Source: Adlercreutzia wanghongyangiae (GTDB taxonomy: Bacteria > Actinomycetota > Coriobacteriia > Coriobacteriales > Eggerthellaceae). From it: a DNA stretch of 64,000 nucleotides. The position numbers and the translations under genes are program-made. Below, piece after piece: positions 26,682 through 36,900 of this stretch. Below the pieces are notes generated by a model that worked only from the letters and a program-made list of their open reading frames with translations, ran no database searches and was not told the DNA's origin. The stretch is taken from contig NZ_JAYMFF010000004.1 of assembly GCF_035989245.1 (NCBI RefSeq), forward strand, positions 1 through 64,000, read 5' to 3'. Numbering within the stretch: position 1 is the stretch's first letter; every line of letters starts with the position of its first letter.

Positions 26682-27623
26682 CTAGTGGCCGAGCACCACC
26701 GTCAGGGCATGCGGAATGCAGTCGATGGCGAAGTGCGTGCCGGTAATTTTCTCGCCGTCGATCTGGGCCGGCGGTTCCTGGTCGAAATCCAGCGTCAGGG
26801 CGCGCGATCGCTGGAAGTGAATGTGCTTGTTGCCCGTATGGCGGCCGAAGCGCGCTGCCAACAACACCGCCAGGGCGCGCCGCGGGGCCAGCTCGGGCAC
26901 GGCCCAGCACACGTCGAACAGACCATCATCCAGCGCGGCATCGGGCGTAATGCGGAAATGGCCGCCATAGGTGGGGCCGATCTGCACAGCCAGCAGATAG
27001 GCCGCCGCCTCCACCGTGCGAACATCGGGCTCCGCGTTGGGTACGCCTTCGAAGCGAGCCGTGAAATCATAGATGTTCAAATGGTGGAACAGCTGGTCCA
27101 CAGCGCTTTCCAGATACAGTCGCGTGCCGGCGCGGCCTGTGCGCACGCGTCGCTCAACGGTATCCAGCGCGATAGCCGCGTCCAAACCGAACGAGAGGGT
27201 TTCCACGAAATAGTGTCCGTTCACCCGCCCCACGTCGGCCGGCCCCGTGCGGAAGGCGAGAATCTGGTCGATGGCCGCCGGCAGCGACGAAGCCATGCCC
27301 AGGGTGGCCGCGTAATCGTTGCCCGAACCCGCGGGGATAACGCCCAAAACCGGGCGCTCGTCGGCGTCGCGCTCCATCAGGCCGCAAGCCACCTCGTTGA
27401 TCAGCCCGTCGCCGCCCAAAGCCACCACGGCGCCCACCTCGGGACCCAGCTGGGCGGCCAGCGCGGTTGCGTGACCCGCGCGCTCGGTCAGCAGCAGTTT
27501 GAAACCGCCCTCCCCCACCTTGGCGCGCAGCAGGCTGGCGGCTTCCACGGCCGTCCAGGCCCCGCGGCCGTTCTGGGCGGCGGGGTTCGCGATGATCGCG
27601 ATTGTTCCGCAACGGGTGGCCAT
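26682..27623 (-). CDS. Diacylglycerol-kinase-family lipid kinase
   Basis: A 313-residue YegS/DagK-family protein with the nucleotide-binding VVALGGDGLINEV motif (about 66-78) and PAGSGNDYA (about 96-104), followed by the C-terminal beta-sandwich. It probably phosphorylates diacylglycerol or a related membrane lipid at the inner face of the membrane. It starts 12 nt after the GtrA-family gene and is co-transcribed with it, next to polyprenol-type glycosyltransferase genes. Confidence 0.88.
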   Translation of the reverse strand: MATRCGTIAIIANPAAQNGRGAWTAVEAASLLRAKVGEGGFKLLLTERAGHATALAAQLGPEVGAVVALGGDGLINEVACGLMERDADERPVLGVIPAGSGNDYAATLGMASSLPAAIDQILAFRTGPADVGRVNGHYFVETLSFGLDAAIALDTVERRVRTGRAGTRLYLESAVDQLFHHLNIYDFTARFEGVPNAEPDVRTVEAAAYLLAVQIGPTYGGHFRITPDAALDDGLFDVCWAVPELAPRRALAVLLAARFGRHTGNKHIHFQRSRALTLDFDQEPPAQIDGEKITGTHFAIDCIPHALTVVLGH

Positions 27624-27635
27624 GGCCGCGCCTTT

Positions 27636-28088
27636 CTAATATTGCATCCCCGCAGGCTCCACGACGCCCTGATCGTCGGCCGTGCACGCCGGCGAAACGT
27701 CTGGGCCCGCATCCAGGAACTTCTTGCGGGTGACGAAGTTGAACACCATCACGATGGCCGTGGCCACGATCTTGGTGATAAGGTAGCTGATGCCGAGCAG
27801 CGACGTGCCCACCCACATGAGCCCGTCGTTAATGCCCAGGCCGATGGCCGACAACACCACGAAGATGAGGAACTCGCGCCGGCGCGACAGCCCCTCTTTG
27901 TGCGTGAACACGTAGCGCATGGAGGCGAAGTAGTTGAACACCACCGACACGATGAACGAGATGGTGGCGCTGATGAGATACTCCACACCGGCAAGCTCGG
28001 TAAGGGCCACCATCAGGCCGTAGTCGATGACGAAGGCGATAACGCCCACGACGCCGAATTTCATAAATTGCTGGATGAGGTACTTCAT
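27636..28088 (-). CDS. GtrA-family membrane protein
   Basis: A 150-residue protein with four membrane segments, starting MKYLIQQFMKFGVVGV, a typical GtrA opening. GtrA proteins are thought to help flip polyprenyl-linked sugars across the membrane for wall or surface glycan decoration. The start at 28088 has GGAAGGA in front. The nearby GT2 enzyme (28412-29413) is a likely functional partner, since the two often occur together. Confidence 0.9.
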   Translation of the reverse strand: MKYLIQQFMKFGVVGVIAFVIDYGLMVALTELAGVEYLISATISFIVSVVFNYFASMRYVFTHKEGLSRRREFLIFVVLSAIGLGINDGLMWVGTSLLGISYLITKIVATAIVMVFNFVTRKKFLDAGPDVSPACTADDQGVVEPAGMQY

Positions 28089-28207
28089 GGTTCCTTCCGC
28101 TATCGAACTGGGCACTTGTCGCACGCCGTACCCATCTATTCTGGGCCGCGGGCACCCGTTGCGCAAGGCGCGTTGTCAAGTTGATAAAAAATTTCCCGAT
28201 CGATCCC

Positions 28208-28236
28208 TTGCAATGACCTGGCAGGTCTGGCATACT
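28208..28236 (+). promoter_or_regulatory. Promoter of tRNA-Glu
   Basis: A -35 box TTGCAA (28208-28213), a 17-bp spacer and a -10 box CATACT (28231-28236). The tRNA begins 19 bp later. Confidence 0.6.
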
Positions 28237-28254
28237 ATGACAGCTGTTTTTCAC

Positions 28255-28329
28255 GTCCCCATAGTCTAGAGGTCAGGACGCGGCCCTTTCAAGGCTGAGA
28301 CACGGGTTCGATTCCCGTTGGGGGCACCA
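28255..28329 (+). tRNA. tRNA-Glu (TTC)
   Basis: A 75-nt tRNA with encoded CCA. The acceptor stem GTCCCCA pairs with TGGGGGC, the discriminator is A, and the anticodon loop CTTTCAA gives TTC. It has its own promoter and terminator. Confidence 0.96.
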
Positions 28330-28337
28330 TCGCATGC

Positions 28338-28370
28338 AAAGGGGCGAGCTTTCGGGCTCGCCCCTTTTTC
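28338..28370 (+). terminator. Intrinsic terminator of tRNA-Glu
   Basis: A 12-bp GC-rich stem AAAGGGGCGAGC paired with GCTCGCCCCTTT, then TTTC. It may also serve the convergent glycosyltransferase gene that ends at 28412. Confidence 0.8.
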
Positions 28371-28411
28371 GTTGTCCTTATCACCCGCGCGCCGCGCGCC
28401 GCAAATGGGGC

Positions 28412-29413
28412 CTAGCGGTCTCGGTCGGCCTCCATCACCCTGTACACGCTCATCTCCCACTGGCGGCGGTGGCTGCGGGCCACGGTGTCCAGGATGAGGC
28501 CCGCCGTGAGCGAGAGCGCCGCGCACAGCACGAGCGCCACGGCCAGCACCGCCGAGGGCAGGCGCGCCACCAGGCCCGTGTCCAGGTACTCGGCCACCAC
28601 CGGCACCCCGGCGAGGAGCCCCAGGGCCGCCAGCACCAGGGCCAGCCACCCGAAGAAGGCCATGGGTCGGTAGTCGCGGAACAGGCTCGCGATGGCCGCG
28701 AGCACGAGCATGCCGTCGCCCACCGTGGACAGCTTCGACACGCTGCCCTCGGGCCGGTCGCGGTAGTCCACCGGCACGTCGGCCACCCGCCAGCGCCGGT
28801 CCACCGCCCAGATGGATATCTCGGTCTCCACCTGGAAGCCGCCGCTCATGACGGGCATGGTCTTCACGAAGGCGCGGGAGAAGGCGCGGTAGCCGGTCAT
28901 CACGTCGTCGAAGGAGTAGCCGTAGATCAGCCGGATGAGCCAGCGCACCAGGTCGTTGCCGAAGCCGTGGAAGGGGCGGTCGTTCTCCTTGCCGTAGGAG
29001 CCGTTGGAGAGCCGGTCGCCCACGGTCATGTCGGCCTCGTCGGCGGCGATGGGCGCCACCAGGTCGCCGGCCGCCCCGGCCGGGTAGGTGTCGTCGCCGT
29101 CCACCATGAGGTAGTACTCGGCGTCGATGTCGCGGAACATGGAGCGCACCGTGTTGCCCTTGCCCTGGCGGGACTCCCGGCGCACCACCGCCCCGGCGGC
29201 GGCCGCCAGCTCGGCGGTGCCGTCGGTGGAGTTGTTGTCGTAGACGTACACCGCGGCCTCGGGCAGGGCCTCGCGGAAGTCGCGCACCACCTTGGCGATG
29301 GTGGGCGCCTCGTTGTAGCACGGGATGAGCACCGCCACCCCCTCGCCGCGCCGGGCGGCCTCCACGGCGGCCGCGGTGGCCTCAGGGTTCGATGCGGTTG
29401 CGATGTCAGCCAT
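28412..29413 (-). CDS. GT2-family glycosyltransferase (polyprenyl-phosphate type) with membrane tail
   Basis: A 333-residue protein. The GT-A domain opens AVLIPCYNEAPTIAKVV and carries the metal-binding DGDDTYP near residue 108. Two C-terminal membrane segments follow (about 240-262 and 282-308). This arrangement resembles dolichyl/undecaprenyl-phosphate mannosyl- or glucosyltransferases, which load a lipid carrier with a sugar. The start at 29413 is behind GGAGGA. It is divergent from the glycosyltransferase at 29546 and lies near the gtrA-like gene. Confidence 0.88.
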   Translation of the reverse strand: MADIATASNPEATAAAVEAARRGEGVAVLIPCYNEAPTIAKVVRDFREALPEAAVYVYDNNSTDGTAELAAAAGAVVRRESRQGKGNTVRSMFRDIDAEYYLMVDGDDTYPAGAAGDLVAPIAADEADMTVGDRLSNGSYGKENDRPFHGFGNDLVRWLIRLIYGYSFDDVMTGYRAFSRAFVKTMPVMSGGFQVETEISIWAVDRRWRVADVPVDYRDRPEGSVSKLSTVGDGMLVLAAIASLFRDYRPMAFFGWLALVLAALGLLAGVPVVAEYLDTGLVARLPSAVLAVALVLCAALSLTAGLILDTVARSHRRQWEMSVYRVMEADRDR

Positions 29414-29545
29414 GGGAAACGTTCCTCCATAGGTTCGTCGATTAGAAGCATCATCGTAACCCAAAGCCCTCCGTTAGGCCACAGGTTTCAAGGTAAAACC
29501 AACGCCCGCAAACCCTCAGCGGGGAAATACGCTATGATGGGGCCC

Positions 29546-30955
29546 ATGAATGTAGCTAACACCCACCGCGTCGACTCCTCGTCGGCGCCTTCCACCCTCG
29601 CTGCCGGGGAAACCGCGCTGGCAGCCCCGGCGCCCGCCGAGCTGGCCGCTCCCGACGCCCTCGAAGCCGCGGCCACGTCGCTGGCCGCCGCCACCGATGC
29701 GGGCGACCCGGTCATCCTCGTGGTGCATGCCTCAGTGGGCAGCGGACACCGCAGCGCCGCCTACGCCATTGCCGAGGCCTTCGGCAACCTGCGCGACGAG
29801 GCGCGCGCCACCGGTGACGACTCCTCGCCCACCGCCCGGGCCCGCACCGAGGTGCTCGACATCCTCGACTTCGGACGCATCGTGTTCGACGGCGACGCCA
29901 CCGCATCCATGTTCACGGGCTGGACGCGCCCCTTCTACGATCTCACCTGGCGCTACACCCTCACAGGGCGCCTGCTGTGGGGCGGCGGCACCATCTGGGC
30001 GCGCATCATGTACCCGCGCTTCGTGGAGTTCGTGCGCCGCGTGCGACCGGCCGCCATCGTATGCACCCACATCACCGCGGCAAACGTGGCCGTCAGCGCC
30101 CGCATGCTCACCGACCAGCCCTTCCCCATCCTGTGCGTGCCCACCGACTACGAGGCCGAGGGGCTGTGGCCGCATCTGCACACCGATCTGTTCTGCGTGG
30201 CCAACGAGGCCATGGCCGAGACGCTGCGCCCGCGCCGCGTACCCGAGGACCGCATCCTCATCACCGGCATTCCCGCCAGCCCCGCTTTCTCGCGCGACTA
30301 CGACAAAAACGAGGCCCGCGCCCGGTTCGGGCTGCCCGACAACCGCTTGGTGGTGCTGGCCCTGGCCGGCGCGAAGCTGCCGCGGCCCTACGTGCACTTC
30401 CGCGAGGCGCTGGACGAGCTTCTGCCCTTCATGCACACGTTGCCGAACATGCAGCTGGTCATCGTCACCGGCGCCGACCAAGAGTACGAGGCTCGCGTGC
30501 GCCGCGAGGTGGCCGACTACGGCCTGGACAACGTGACGGTGCTGGGATACGTGAACACCATGGCCGAGCTGATGGAGGCCGCCGACGTGGTCATCTGCAA
30601 GCCCGGCGGCCTCACGGTGACCGAGTGCCTGTGCGCCCGGGCGCCCATGATCCTGCTGGGCCGCGCCTACGGCCAGGAAAAGGCCAACGTGCGCATGCTC
30701 ACCGGCGCCGGTGCCGCCATGGCGGCCACCACCCCCCGCGAGCTGCTGGACACGCTGCGCCACATCAGCGGGCACCCGGCCTCGGCCGACGCCATGCTCA
30801 TCAACGCGTCGCTTCTGCGCCGGCCCCGTGCCGCCATGGACATCGCCCGGGCCACCTTCCGGCTCATCGCGAAGGAGCCCGTGCGCGACGCCAAGCTGCG
30901 CGCGCGGCACTTCCTGCACTTCTACTGGGGGCGTAAACCCGCCCACACCCGCTAA
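29546..30955 (+). CDS. MGDG-synthase-like processive glycolipid glycosyltransferase
   Basis: A protein of about 469 residues of the GT28 group. A 50-residue Ala/Pro-rich tail is followed by VILVVHASVGSGHRSAAYAI, the hallmark of MGDG-synthase/UgtP-type enzymes, and the C-terminal UDP-sugar domain (VVICKPGGLTVTECL near residue 355). It probably adds sugar to diacylglycerol at the membrane. The start is uncertain: ATGs at 29534, 29537 and 29546 are in frame and none has a good RBS. TATGAT at 29533-29538 could be a -10, making a leaderless message from 29546. A lipid kinase is nearby. Confidence 0.85.
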   Translation: MNVANTHRVDSSSAPSTLAAGETALAAPAPAELAAPDALEAAATSLAAATDAGDPVILVVHASVGSGHRSAAYAIAEAFGNLRDEARATGDDSSPTARARTEVLDILDFGRIVFDGDATASMFTGWTRPFYDLTWRYTLTGRLLWGGGTIWARIMYPRFVEFVRRVRPAAIVCTHITAANVAVSARMLTDQPFPILCVPTDYEAEGLWPHLHTDLFCVANEAMAETLRPRRVPEDRILITGIPASPAFSRDYDKNEARARFGLPDNRLVVLALAGAKLPRPYVHFREALDELLPFMHTLPNMQLVIVTGADQEYEARVRREVADYGLDNVTVLGYVNTMAELMEAADVVICKPGGLTVTECLCARAPMILLGRAYGQEKANVRMLTGAGAAMAATTPRELLDTLRHISGHPASADAMLINASLLRRPRAAMDIARATFRLIAKEPVRDAKLRARHFLHFYWGRKPAHTR

Positions 30956-31015
30956 CCGCCCGGGCACGCCGCGCCGCGTCGCGCCCTTCCACCGACCATC
31001 CTAGAGAGGAACCCC

Positions 31016-32518
31016 ATGACCACCTTCGCCGATCTCGGCCTGTCCGATTCCGTCCTTGCCGCTGTCCACGCGCTCGGCTACACCGAGCCCACGCCCGTGC
31101 AGGAGCAGTCCATTCCGCTGGCCCTGGCCGGCCGCGACATGATCGCCGCCGCCAAGACCGGCACCGGCAAGACCGCCGCGTTCTCGCTGCCCTCGCTCGA
31201 CCGCCTGCAGCGCGCCGACCGCAAGAAGAGCCCCACCATGCTGGTGATCACCCCCACCCGCGAGCTGGCCATGCAGATTCAGGAAGTGAGCGAGGTTATC
31301 GCAAAGGCCCGCGGCCTGCGCGTGGCCAACGTGGTGGGCGGCGTGAAGATCGAGCCCCAGATGAAGGTTCTGGCCCGGGGCGTGGACGTGCTCATCGCCA
31401 CGCCGGGGCGCCTCATCGACCTTATGAACCAGAAGGCCGTCGATCTGTCCGATGTGCAGATCCTGGTGCTGGACGAGGCCGACCGCATGCTGGATATGGG
31501 CTTTCTACCCAGCGTGCGCCGCATCGTGGAGGCCACGCCGGCCACGCGCCAGACCCTGCTGTTCTCGGCCACCATCGACAAGGGCGTGCTCGATCAAGTG
31601 GACGCCATGCTGAACGATCCGGCCATCGTGCAGATCGCCGCCAAGGGCGAGACGGCCGACACCGTGGAGCAGTACATCGCGCGCGTGCCCCATACCCTGA
31701 AGCCCGATCTGCTGGCCGCCCTGTTGAAGGAGCGCGGCGCCAAGCGCGTCATCGTGTTCGCTCGCACGCGCCATCGCGCCGACGCCGCCTGCCGCAAGCT
31801 GAAGCGCGCCGGCTACCACGCCGAGGCCATCCATTCCGACCGCTCCCAGAACCAGCGCAAGCGCGCCCTGGACAACTTCGCCGCCGGCACCACCGACATC
31901 CTAGTGGCCACCGACGTGCTCGCCCGCGGCATCGACGTGGACGAGGTATCCTACGTGGTGAATTACGACGTGCCCACCCAGGCCGAAGACTACGTGCACC
32001 GCATCGGCCGCACGGGCCGCGCCGGCGCCGAGGGCTTCGCCGTCACCTTCGTCAGCCCCGAGAACAAAGACGAGCTGGCGGCCATCGAGAAGCTCATCCG
32101 CCGTCCCATTCCCGAGATGGAGGTGGCCGGCTTCAACCTGGAGGAGGCCGCCGAGGCCGCTGCGGCCCGGGCCACCCGCGCGAACGCCAAGCACGATCCC
32201 GAGCTGGCAGCCGCCGCCCGCGAGCAGTCCAAGAAGGAAAAGCGCCGCGCCAAGGAGAAGGAGCGGGCCGAGACCGAGGCCGCCGAGGCGCGCCAGCGCA
32301 ACACCCGCAAGAAGCCGAGCAGCCGAAGCGCCGCGCCCAAGCCCGCAGGTCGCGCCCAAACACGCGCCGGCAAGAACGCCCAGGCCGGCAAGGCCTCGAG
32401 CGGCAATAACCGCAAGGGCGCCGCGAGTGCTGCGGGCCGCAAAGGTCCCGACCTGCGCCCCGGTCGCGCCCACCGCGCTGCCGTGGCCGCCAAGCGCGGC
32501 GGCAAGCGTCGCGGCTAG
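31016..32518 (+). CDS. DEAD-box ATP-dependent RNA helicase
   Basis: A 500-residue helicase with all core motifs: Q motif near residue 22, AKTGTGKT (motif I), PTRELA, LDEADRM (motif II), SAT (motif III) and HRIGRTGRAG (motif VI). The tail from about residue 385 is a basic, Lys/Arg/Ala-rich region like the RNA-binding extensions of RhlE/CsdA-type proteins. It likely remodels mRNA or ribosome precursors. An AGAGAGG RBS precedes the ATG. It lies 60 bp after the glycosyltransferase. Confidence 0.95.
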   Translation: MTTFADLGLSDSVLAAVHALGYTEPTPVQEQSIPLALAGRDMIAAAKTGTGKTAAFSLPSLDRLQRADRKKSPTMLVITPTRELAMQIQEVSEVIAKARGLRVANVVGGVKIEPQMKVLARGVDVLIATPGRLIDLMNQKAVDLSDVQILVLDEADRMLDMGFLPSVRRIVEATPATRQTLLFSATIDKGVLDQVDAMLNDPAIVQIAAKGETADTVEQYIARVPHTLKPDLLAALLKERGAKRVIVFARTRHRADAACRKLKRAGYHAEAIHSDRSQNQRKRALDNFAAGTTDILVATDVLARGIDVDEVSYVVNYDVPTQAEDYVHRIGRTGRAGAEGFAVTFVSPENKDELAAIEKLIRRPIPEMEVAGFNLEEAAEAAAARATRANAKHDPELAAAAREQSKKEKRRAKEKERAETEAAEARQRNTRKKPSSRSAAPKPAGRAQTRAGKNAQAGKASSGNNRKGAASAAGRKGPDLRPGRAHRAAVAAKRGGKRRG

Positions 32519-32624
32519 CCCCCGTCTCTCACCTGCTCATTTCCATCCGCTTGCCGTACTCCACGCAGACCGGCGACGCGTTCGTGTATCGTACAATCGT
32601 TACACAGGGAAGGGAACTGAACGC

Positions 32625-33032
32625 ATGAGAATCGCTGTTGCGTGCGACGGCCTTGAGGTCGCCCCTCTGACGAGCCGCTGCGAGAGCTTCACGTGCTACT
32701 CGACGAACAACGGCATCATCGCCAGCTGCTGCAACGTGCCCAACATGGGCGTCACCGTGCAGGAGAGCATCGATATCCTCAAGAAGATCGACGTTGATGT
32801 GCTCATAGCGCGCTCGTTCGGCGATGAGCTGATGCGCGCGCTGGAGGCGGCCGATATCGAGTGCGTTACCCAGGACCAAGACGTTCCCCGCGCCGCCGCC
32901 GACGCCTACCTGCACACTACCCTCATGGGCGAGTCGGGTCTGACCGGCGCCTATGCCACCGCCGAGCCCTTGGACGAGCTGGACGACGCCTTCGCTCGCA
33001 TCGAGTACAAGCTGGTCGCCAAAACCGCCTAG
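32625..33032 (+). CDS. NifX/NifB-like dinitrogenase cofactor-domain protein
   Basis: A 135-residue single-domain protein starting MRIAVACDGLEVAP, the opening of the NifX/NafY/NifB C-terminal family (PF02579-like). In nitrogen fixers such domains carry FeMo-cofactor precursors. Small stand-alone members also occur in non-fixing anaerobes with unknown roles. Two adjacent cysteines (SCCNVP) follow. No nif genes are near. The start has GGGAAGGGAA in front; TACAAT at 32592-32597 may be its -10. Confidence 0.82.
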   Translation: MRIAVACDGLEVAPLTSRCESFTCYSTNNGIIASCCNVPNMGVTVQESIDILKKIDVDVLIARSFGDELMRALEAADIECVTQDQDVPRAAADAYLHTTLMGESGLTGAYATAEPLDELDDAFARIEYKLVAKTA

Positions 33033-33764
33033 CCGCCCGTTTGCAGGAATCCGCCCGCTGTCGGCTTGGCGCCACCAACGCGCCTCCTGTCTCAGGAGCG
33101 GATGCAACTTCGGCAAACAGGCCAAGCGGCCACCTCGCTCCTCGTTTTCAGGGTTCGTTCCGCCCCCGATTCGCCATCAGTCCCACGCCGCAAGCGCGCA
33201 ATCACTCTTTTGGCCGCCGAATCGCCATCAGCCCCCCCCCACGTCGTCAAGACAACAATCATTCTTTTGGCCAAAAATCAAAGGATGTATATGCAGATTT
33301 CACTCCTATCGGCCTGTTTTGGCCAAAAAAGCCAAGATTTATAAGCACTTGGGGCCAATCGGCTGCCCTGTTTTTAGAAATCTACCAGTTTGTGACCGCA
33401 AAAAGCCACAATTCCCATGCACCGTGTTGCACAGAGCATAGACATCGTGTATTTCTTGACCAAAACTCACCCAAATCAATTAAGGGATGACGCGATTTCC
33501 TGTTTTTCACGTTTCACGCACCAACGACACCCCATCGCAGACCGATCTACAAAAACCGCCTCGATTTCCAGATTTTCACACTTGAAGCCGCTCGTGCTCG
33601 ATAATTGTGCGCGTTTCCCCAGGTCGCGAAGTTCAAACTGCACGCACAAGGCGCAGTATTGGTGAAAAAAAGGAAATCGAGGCAGAAAATGGAGGGGAGC
33701 GGTGACACCTATGTCGCCGCCATGCCGTCGGGCCCGCTCGGAGCGTCCCCCTATGCCGCCTCGC
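33033..33764. other. AT-richer intergenic region with no convincing gene
   Basis: About 730 bp with composition unlike the flanking genes. Only short overlapping frames without RBS are present in either strand. It contains an imperfect tandem repeat (33168-33272). Nothing resembling tmRNA, RNase P RNA or a known riboswitch was seen. It may be an insertion scar or the remains of a decayed gene upstream of the surface protein. Confidence 0.5.
33168..33272 (+). repeat. Two imperfect direct repeats of about 50 bp
   Basis: Each unit runs from CGCCATCAG through CAATCA(C/T)TCTTTTGGCC. The middle parts differ, and the second unit contains a nine-C run. Confidence 0.5.
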
Positions 33765-33793
33765 TTGCAAAACTCTGTTGACACTGGTATAAA
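33765..33793 (+). promoter_or_regulatory. Promoter of the large surface protein
   Basis: A -35 box TTGCAA (33765-33770), a 17-bp spacer and a -10 box TATAAA (33788-33793). It gives a 5' leader of about 105 nt before the ATG at 33905. Confidence 0.6.
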
Positions 33794-33904
33794 ACTGGCT
33801 GAGTTGCGCATTGTTGCGCGCAGGAGAGAAGTTGTGCCACGAGCCGCCAAAGCCCTCCGGCACCAAAGCGGCCCCGCTGGGCCGACCGAAGAAGGAGAAC
33901 GATC

Positions 33905-36900
33905 ATGAGGAAGAGCCCTTGGTGCTCCCTCGGGCGCATCGCCCTGGCGGGCGCGCTGGCTGCGGGAATGCTGTTCCCGGCCGGCACCGCTTTGGCCGAG
34001 GCGCAAGGAACCGAGTACCCCCCCCCCAGAGCATAAATAGCGACCCCGCCGCCGACTCTCCAGGCGACGAAACCTCTTCCTTCTCCCCCGAAACCATAAG
34101 TGATACCGCGGCTTCTTCTGACGAGGCCGATTCTTTTGATGAACAGAACAGAGATGTTTCTACTTCACCACAAGACCAAGCAGCAGAAGATCAAATCAAC
34201 AGCGCCTCTTCGGGCAACGCGGCTACCTTGAGCGCAGACCCCGTGCACAACGATGTTGACGATTGTGAGCCAGCTACTGCTCCCTCGCCCTATGAAATGC
34301 GGCCTTTATATTCGACACTTACAGGAGGCATTGCCCTTTACGCCCTGAGCAACACCTACGGCACAGCGAACAGCGCAAGTTTTGTCAACAAGCTAGGCGG
34401 CGATGCAAATGTCAACGACTTTACCTTTATGGGAAGGTACCAATTCAATATCTGCGGTAACACAAATATTCGAGGTAAGCATGATTCAGCGTGGGGAACG
34501 CCCATCCAGACCGATGTGACAGCTGAAAATTCAACCGGATACACCTTATCGGCTCCCGCAGGATGTGATTACAACAACAGAACCTGGCACAATAACTCAA
34601 GTTCATCCGTTCTCTCTCAACGGTCCTCTTCCTCAAGCATTTACAAGGCGTTTCTCGTAATTGCAACGACGGTTAAAGAAGAAAGGTGCACTGCAAGAAG
34701 CACGAATCCACTTTCAACTTACGGCGTGTGCCTGAAAGGACCGAAAGGAGCCATAAACCGTTATTACCCCTCCACTGTATACCATGATGGCAGCGCTCGT
34801 AATTCTTGCGTTTTTGATGTGACCAGCTTCGTGCAAACCCAAGGCTATGGCACCTATACGGGAATTAACATCCCATATACACTTAAAGGAGCCACTTACG
34901 CCGATGATTATGATACGGATCTCTTCGGATCTTGGAAACTGATTGTAGTAGAAACGGTACCCACGCTCCCGATTCGCATGCTCCGACTCAAATTGGGGGG
35001 TACGCGTATTAACGACAACGCGCCTGCAAGCGTCGTCGTCTCTGGTCCTGGCCTCCTTGTTTCGCCAAATCCAACCGGAGAAAACCTCGTCTCCATGGAC
35101 GGAAGCGATCCGGGAGACAGCAGTCAAAGCCTTCGATACTCAACCGACCTCGCATCTTCCGCGGTCAATCTTTATTCCAGTGATCGACCCGCAAATACAT
35201 TCTTCAGCTTCCGGGTAGATATAAACGGATCATGGGTCAACCAAACCCCTCGTTATACTTATTCGAAAGTTCCTCTTTACGGATCAAACAGGAGTTTTCC
35301 AACCTGCAATACCGATCTAGCAATCATGAGCGTCAACAACAGATCGAATAGCGGCTCAATGAAATTGCAGGGCGGGGAAAACACTGTGACACTATTCGCA
35401 AGCACAAATAACAATCCTACCATTCTCACAGCCTTGGGACTCGCAATCGATGTAGTCATGCCAAAGTTTGACACTACCATCACGGTTTCCGACCTGGACA
35501 AGAACTGGTCGACCAGCGACCCCGGGTACATGGGATCACGCGATATGGCGCAGCCGGGCGACAAGTTGCGTGCCACCATGATAAGCACGAACGTCTCCGA
35601 TCAGCAGTATCTGGGCCTACAGGGCGGAACCGTGGTCCTCACGCTGCCGGCCTTCGCCTCCATCGACCGCAATTCCGTCGTAGCCCGATTCCGCGGAGCC
35701 GACGGCAAAGTCACTAATCTCACGAGTATATCCGTCTCGGGCAATACACTCACCTGTTCTACCGCCAGCGCCGTGCAAGTGCGCAAAGGCGGCTACTTCG
35801 AGGTCGTGTGCGAAGGAACCGCCGCCGGTGGCAACTCCTTCCAAACGTACACCAATTCATCAACGCTGTCAGGCACCTTCGTCGATTCGTCGGGCACCAC
35901 ACGCACCGGCTATTACATTGACGGCATCGGCGTTGCTTCCACCAACAGCACGGCTGATGGGACCAAGTACGATCTGCTGGTGTCCAGTTCGGGGCCGGGG
36001 TCGATCGGGATCACCAACACCGCGGCGGCGCTGCCGGCAAGCGGTCCCTATACTGCCGCGGCCAGCTTGTACGGCACGGCCACCGGATATGCGGCGTGGC
36101 GGCCGAACGCGGGTGCGCACGTAGCCTTCGTTATGATAGACGGCCAAGTGCGCTGCGACCTGGAGGGCGCCGACCGGGTGAGCGTTCCCATGGCCGGTGC
36201 CTCCCACCAGGTGCACGTAGCTTTCGCCGAGGGCGACGCACCCGAGAAGGGAGACGCCCCCTACACGGTGACTACCGAGGGCGATGCGGGCCTGATCGAC
36301 CTCACCCCCACCACCGGCGACCTGGCCGCCGGCGCATCCCACGAGGTTACCTGGGACGTGGCACCCGGCTACGCGCTGGCCGAGATCAAAGTGGACGGCG
36401 TGCCCGTGCCCATCCGAGGCACCGACAAGGTGATTTTCGACAAGCTGGCCGGCAACCACAGCGTCACCGTGCGCACCACGGCCAGCCCCGCCGACCGCCT
36501 GGCCGTGCGCACCGCCATCATCGGCCCGGGCACCATCACCCCCGCCTCCACGGTAACACCGGGGCAGAATTACCCGGTCAGTTGGTCAGGCACCGTGTCG
36601 GAGGCCATTCTGAACTACGTGAAGGTGAACGGCGTCACCGTGTTCGACAAGAACAAGGACACGCCCACCCAGGCCCAGACGCGTCCCACCTCCACCGCCG
36701 GCCTGCCAAAGGACGTGGCGGCGCTGTTCTCGAACATCCAAGAGGACGTGTCCATCGAGGTGTGCTACATCGACCCGAACCGTACGACCACCACGCCCAG
36801 CCCCTACACCGTGCGAACGCAGCTGATGGGCGGCGCCGGCTCGGCAACGCCCACCCTCACCGTAACCCCCGGCGGCACGGCCAAATTGTCGTGGAAACCG

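Noticed and set aside
32625..33032. Part of a nitrogen-fixation cluster
   Set aside because: Only a single NifX-like domain is present, with no nifHDK, nifB or other nif genes nearby.
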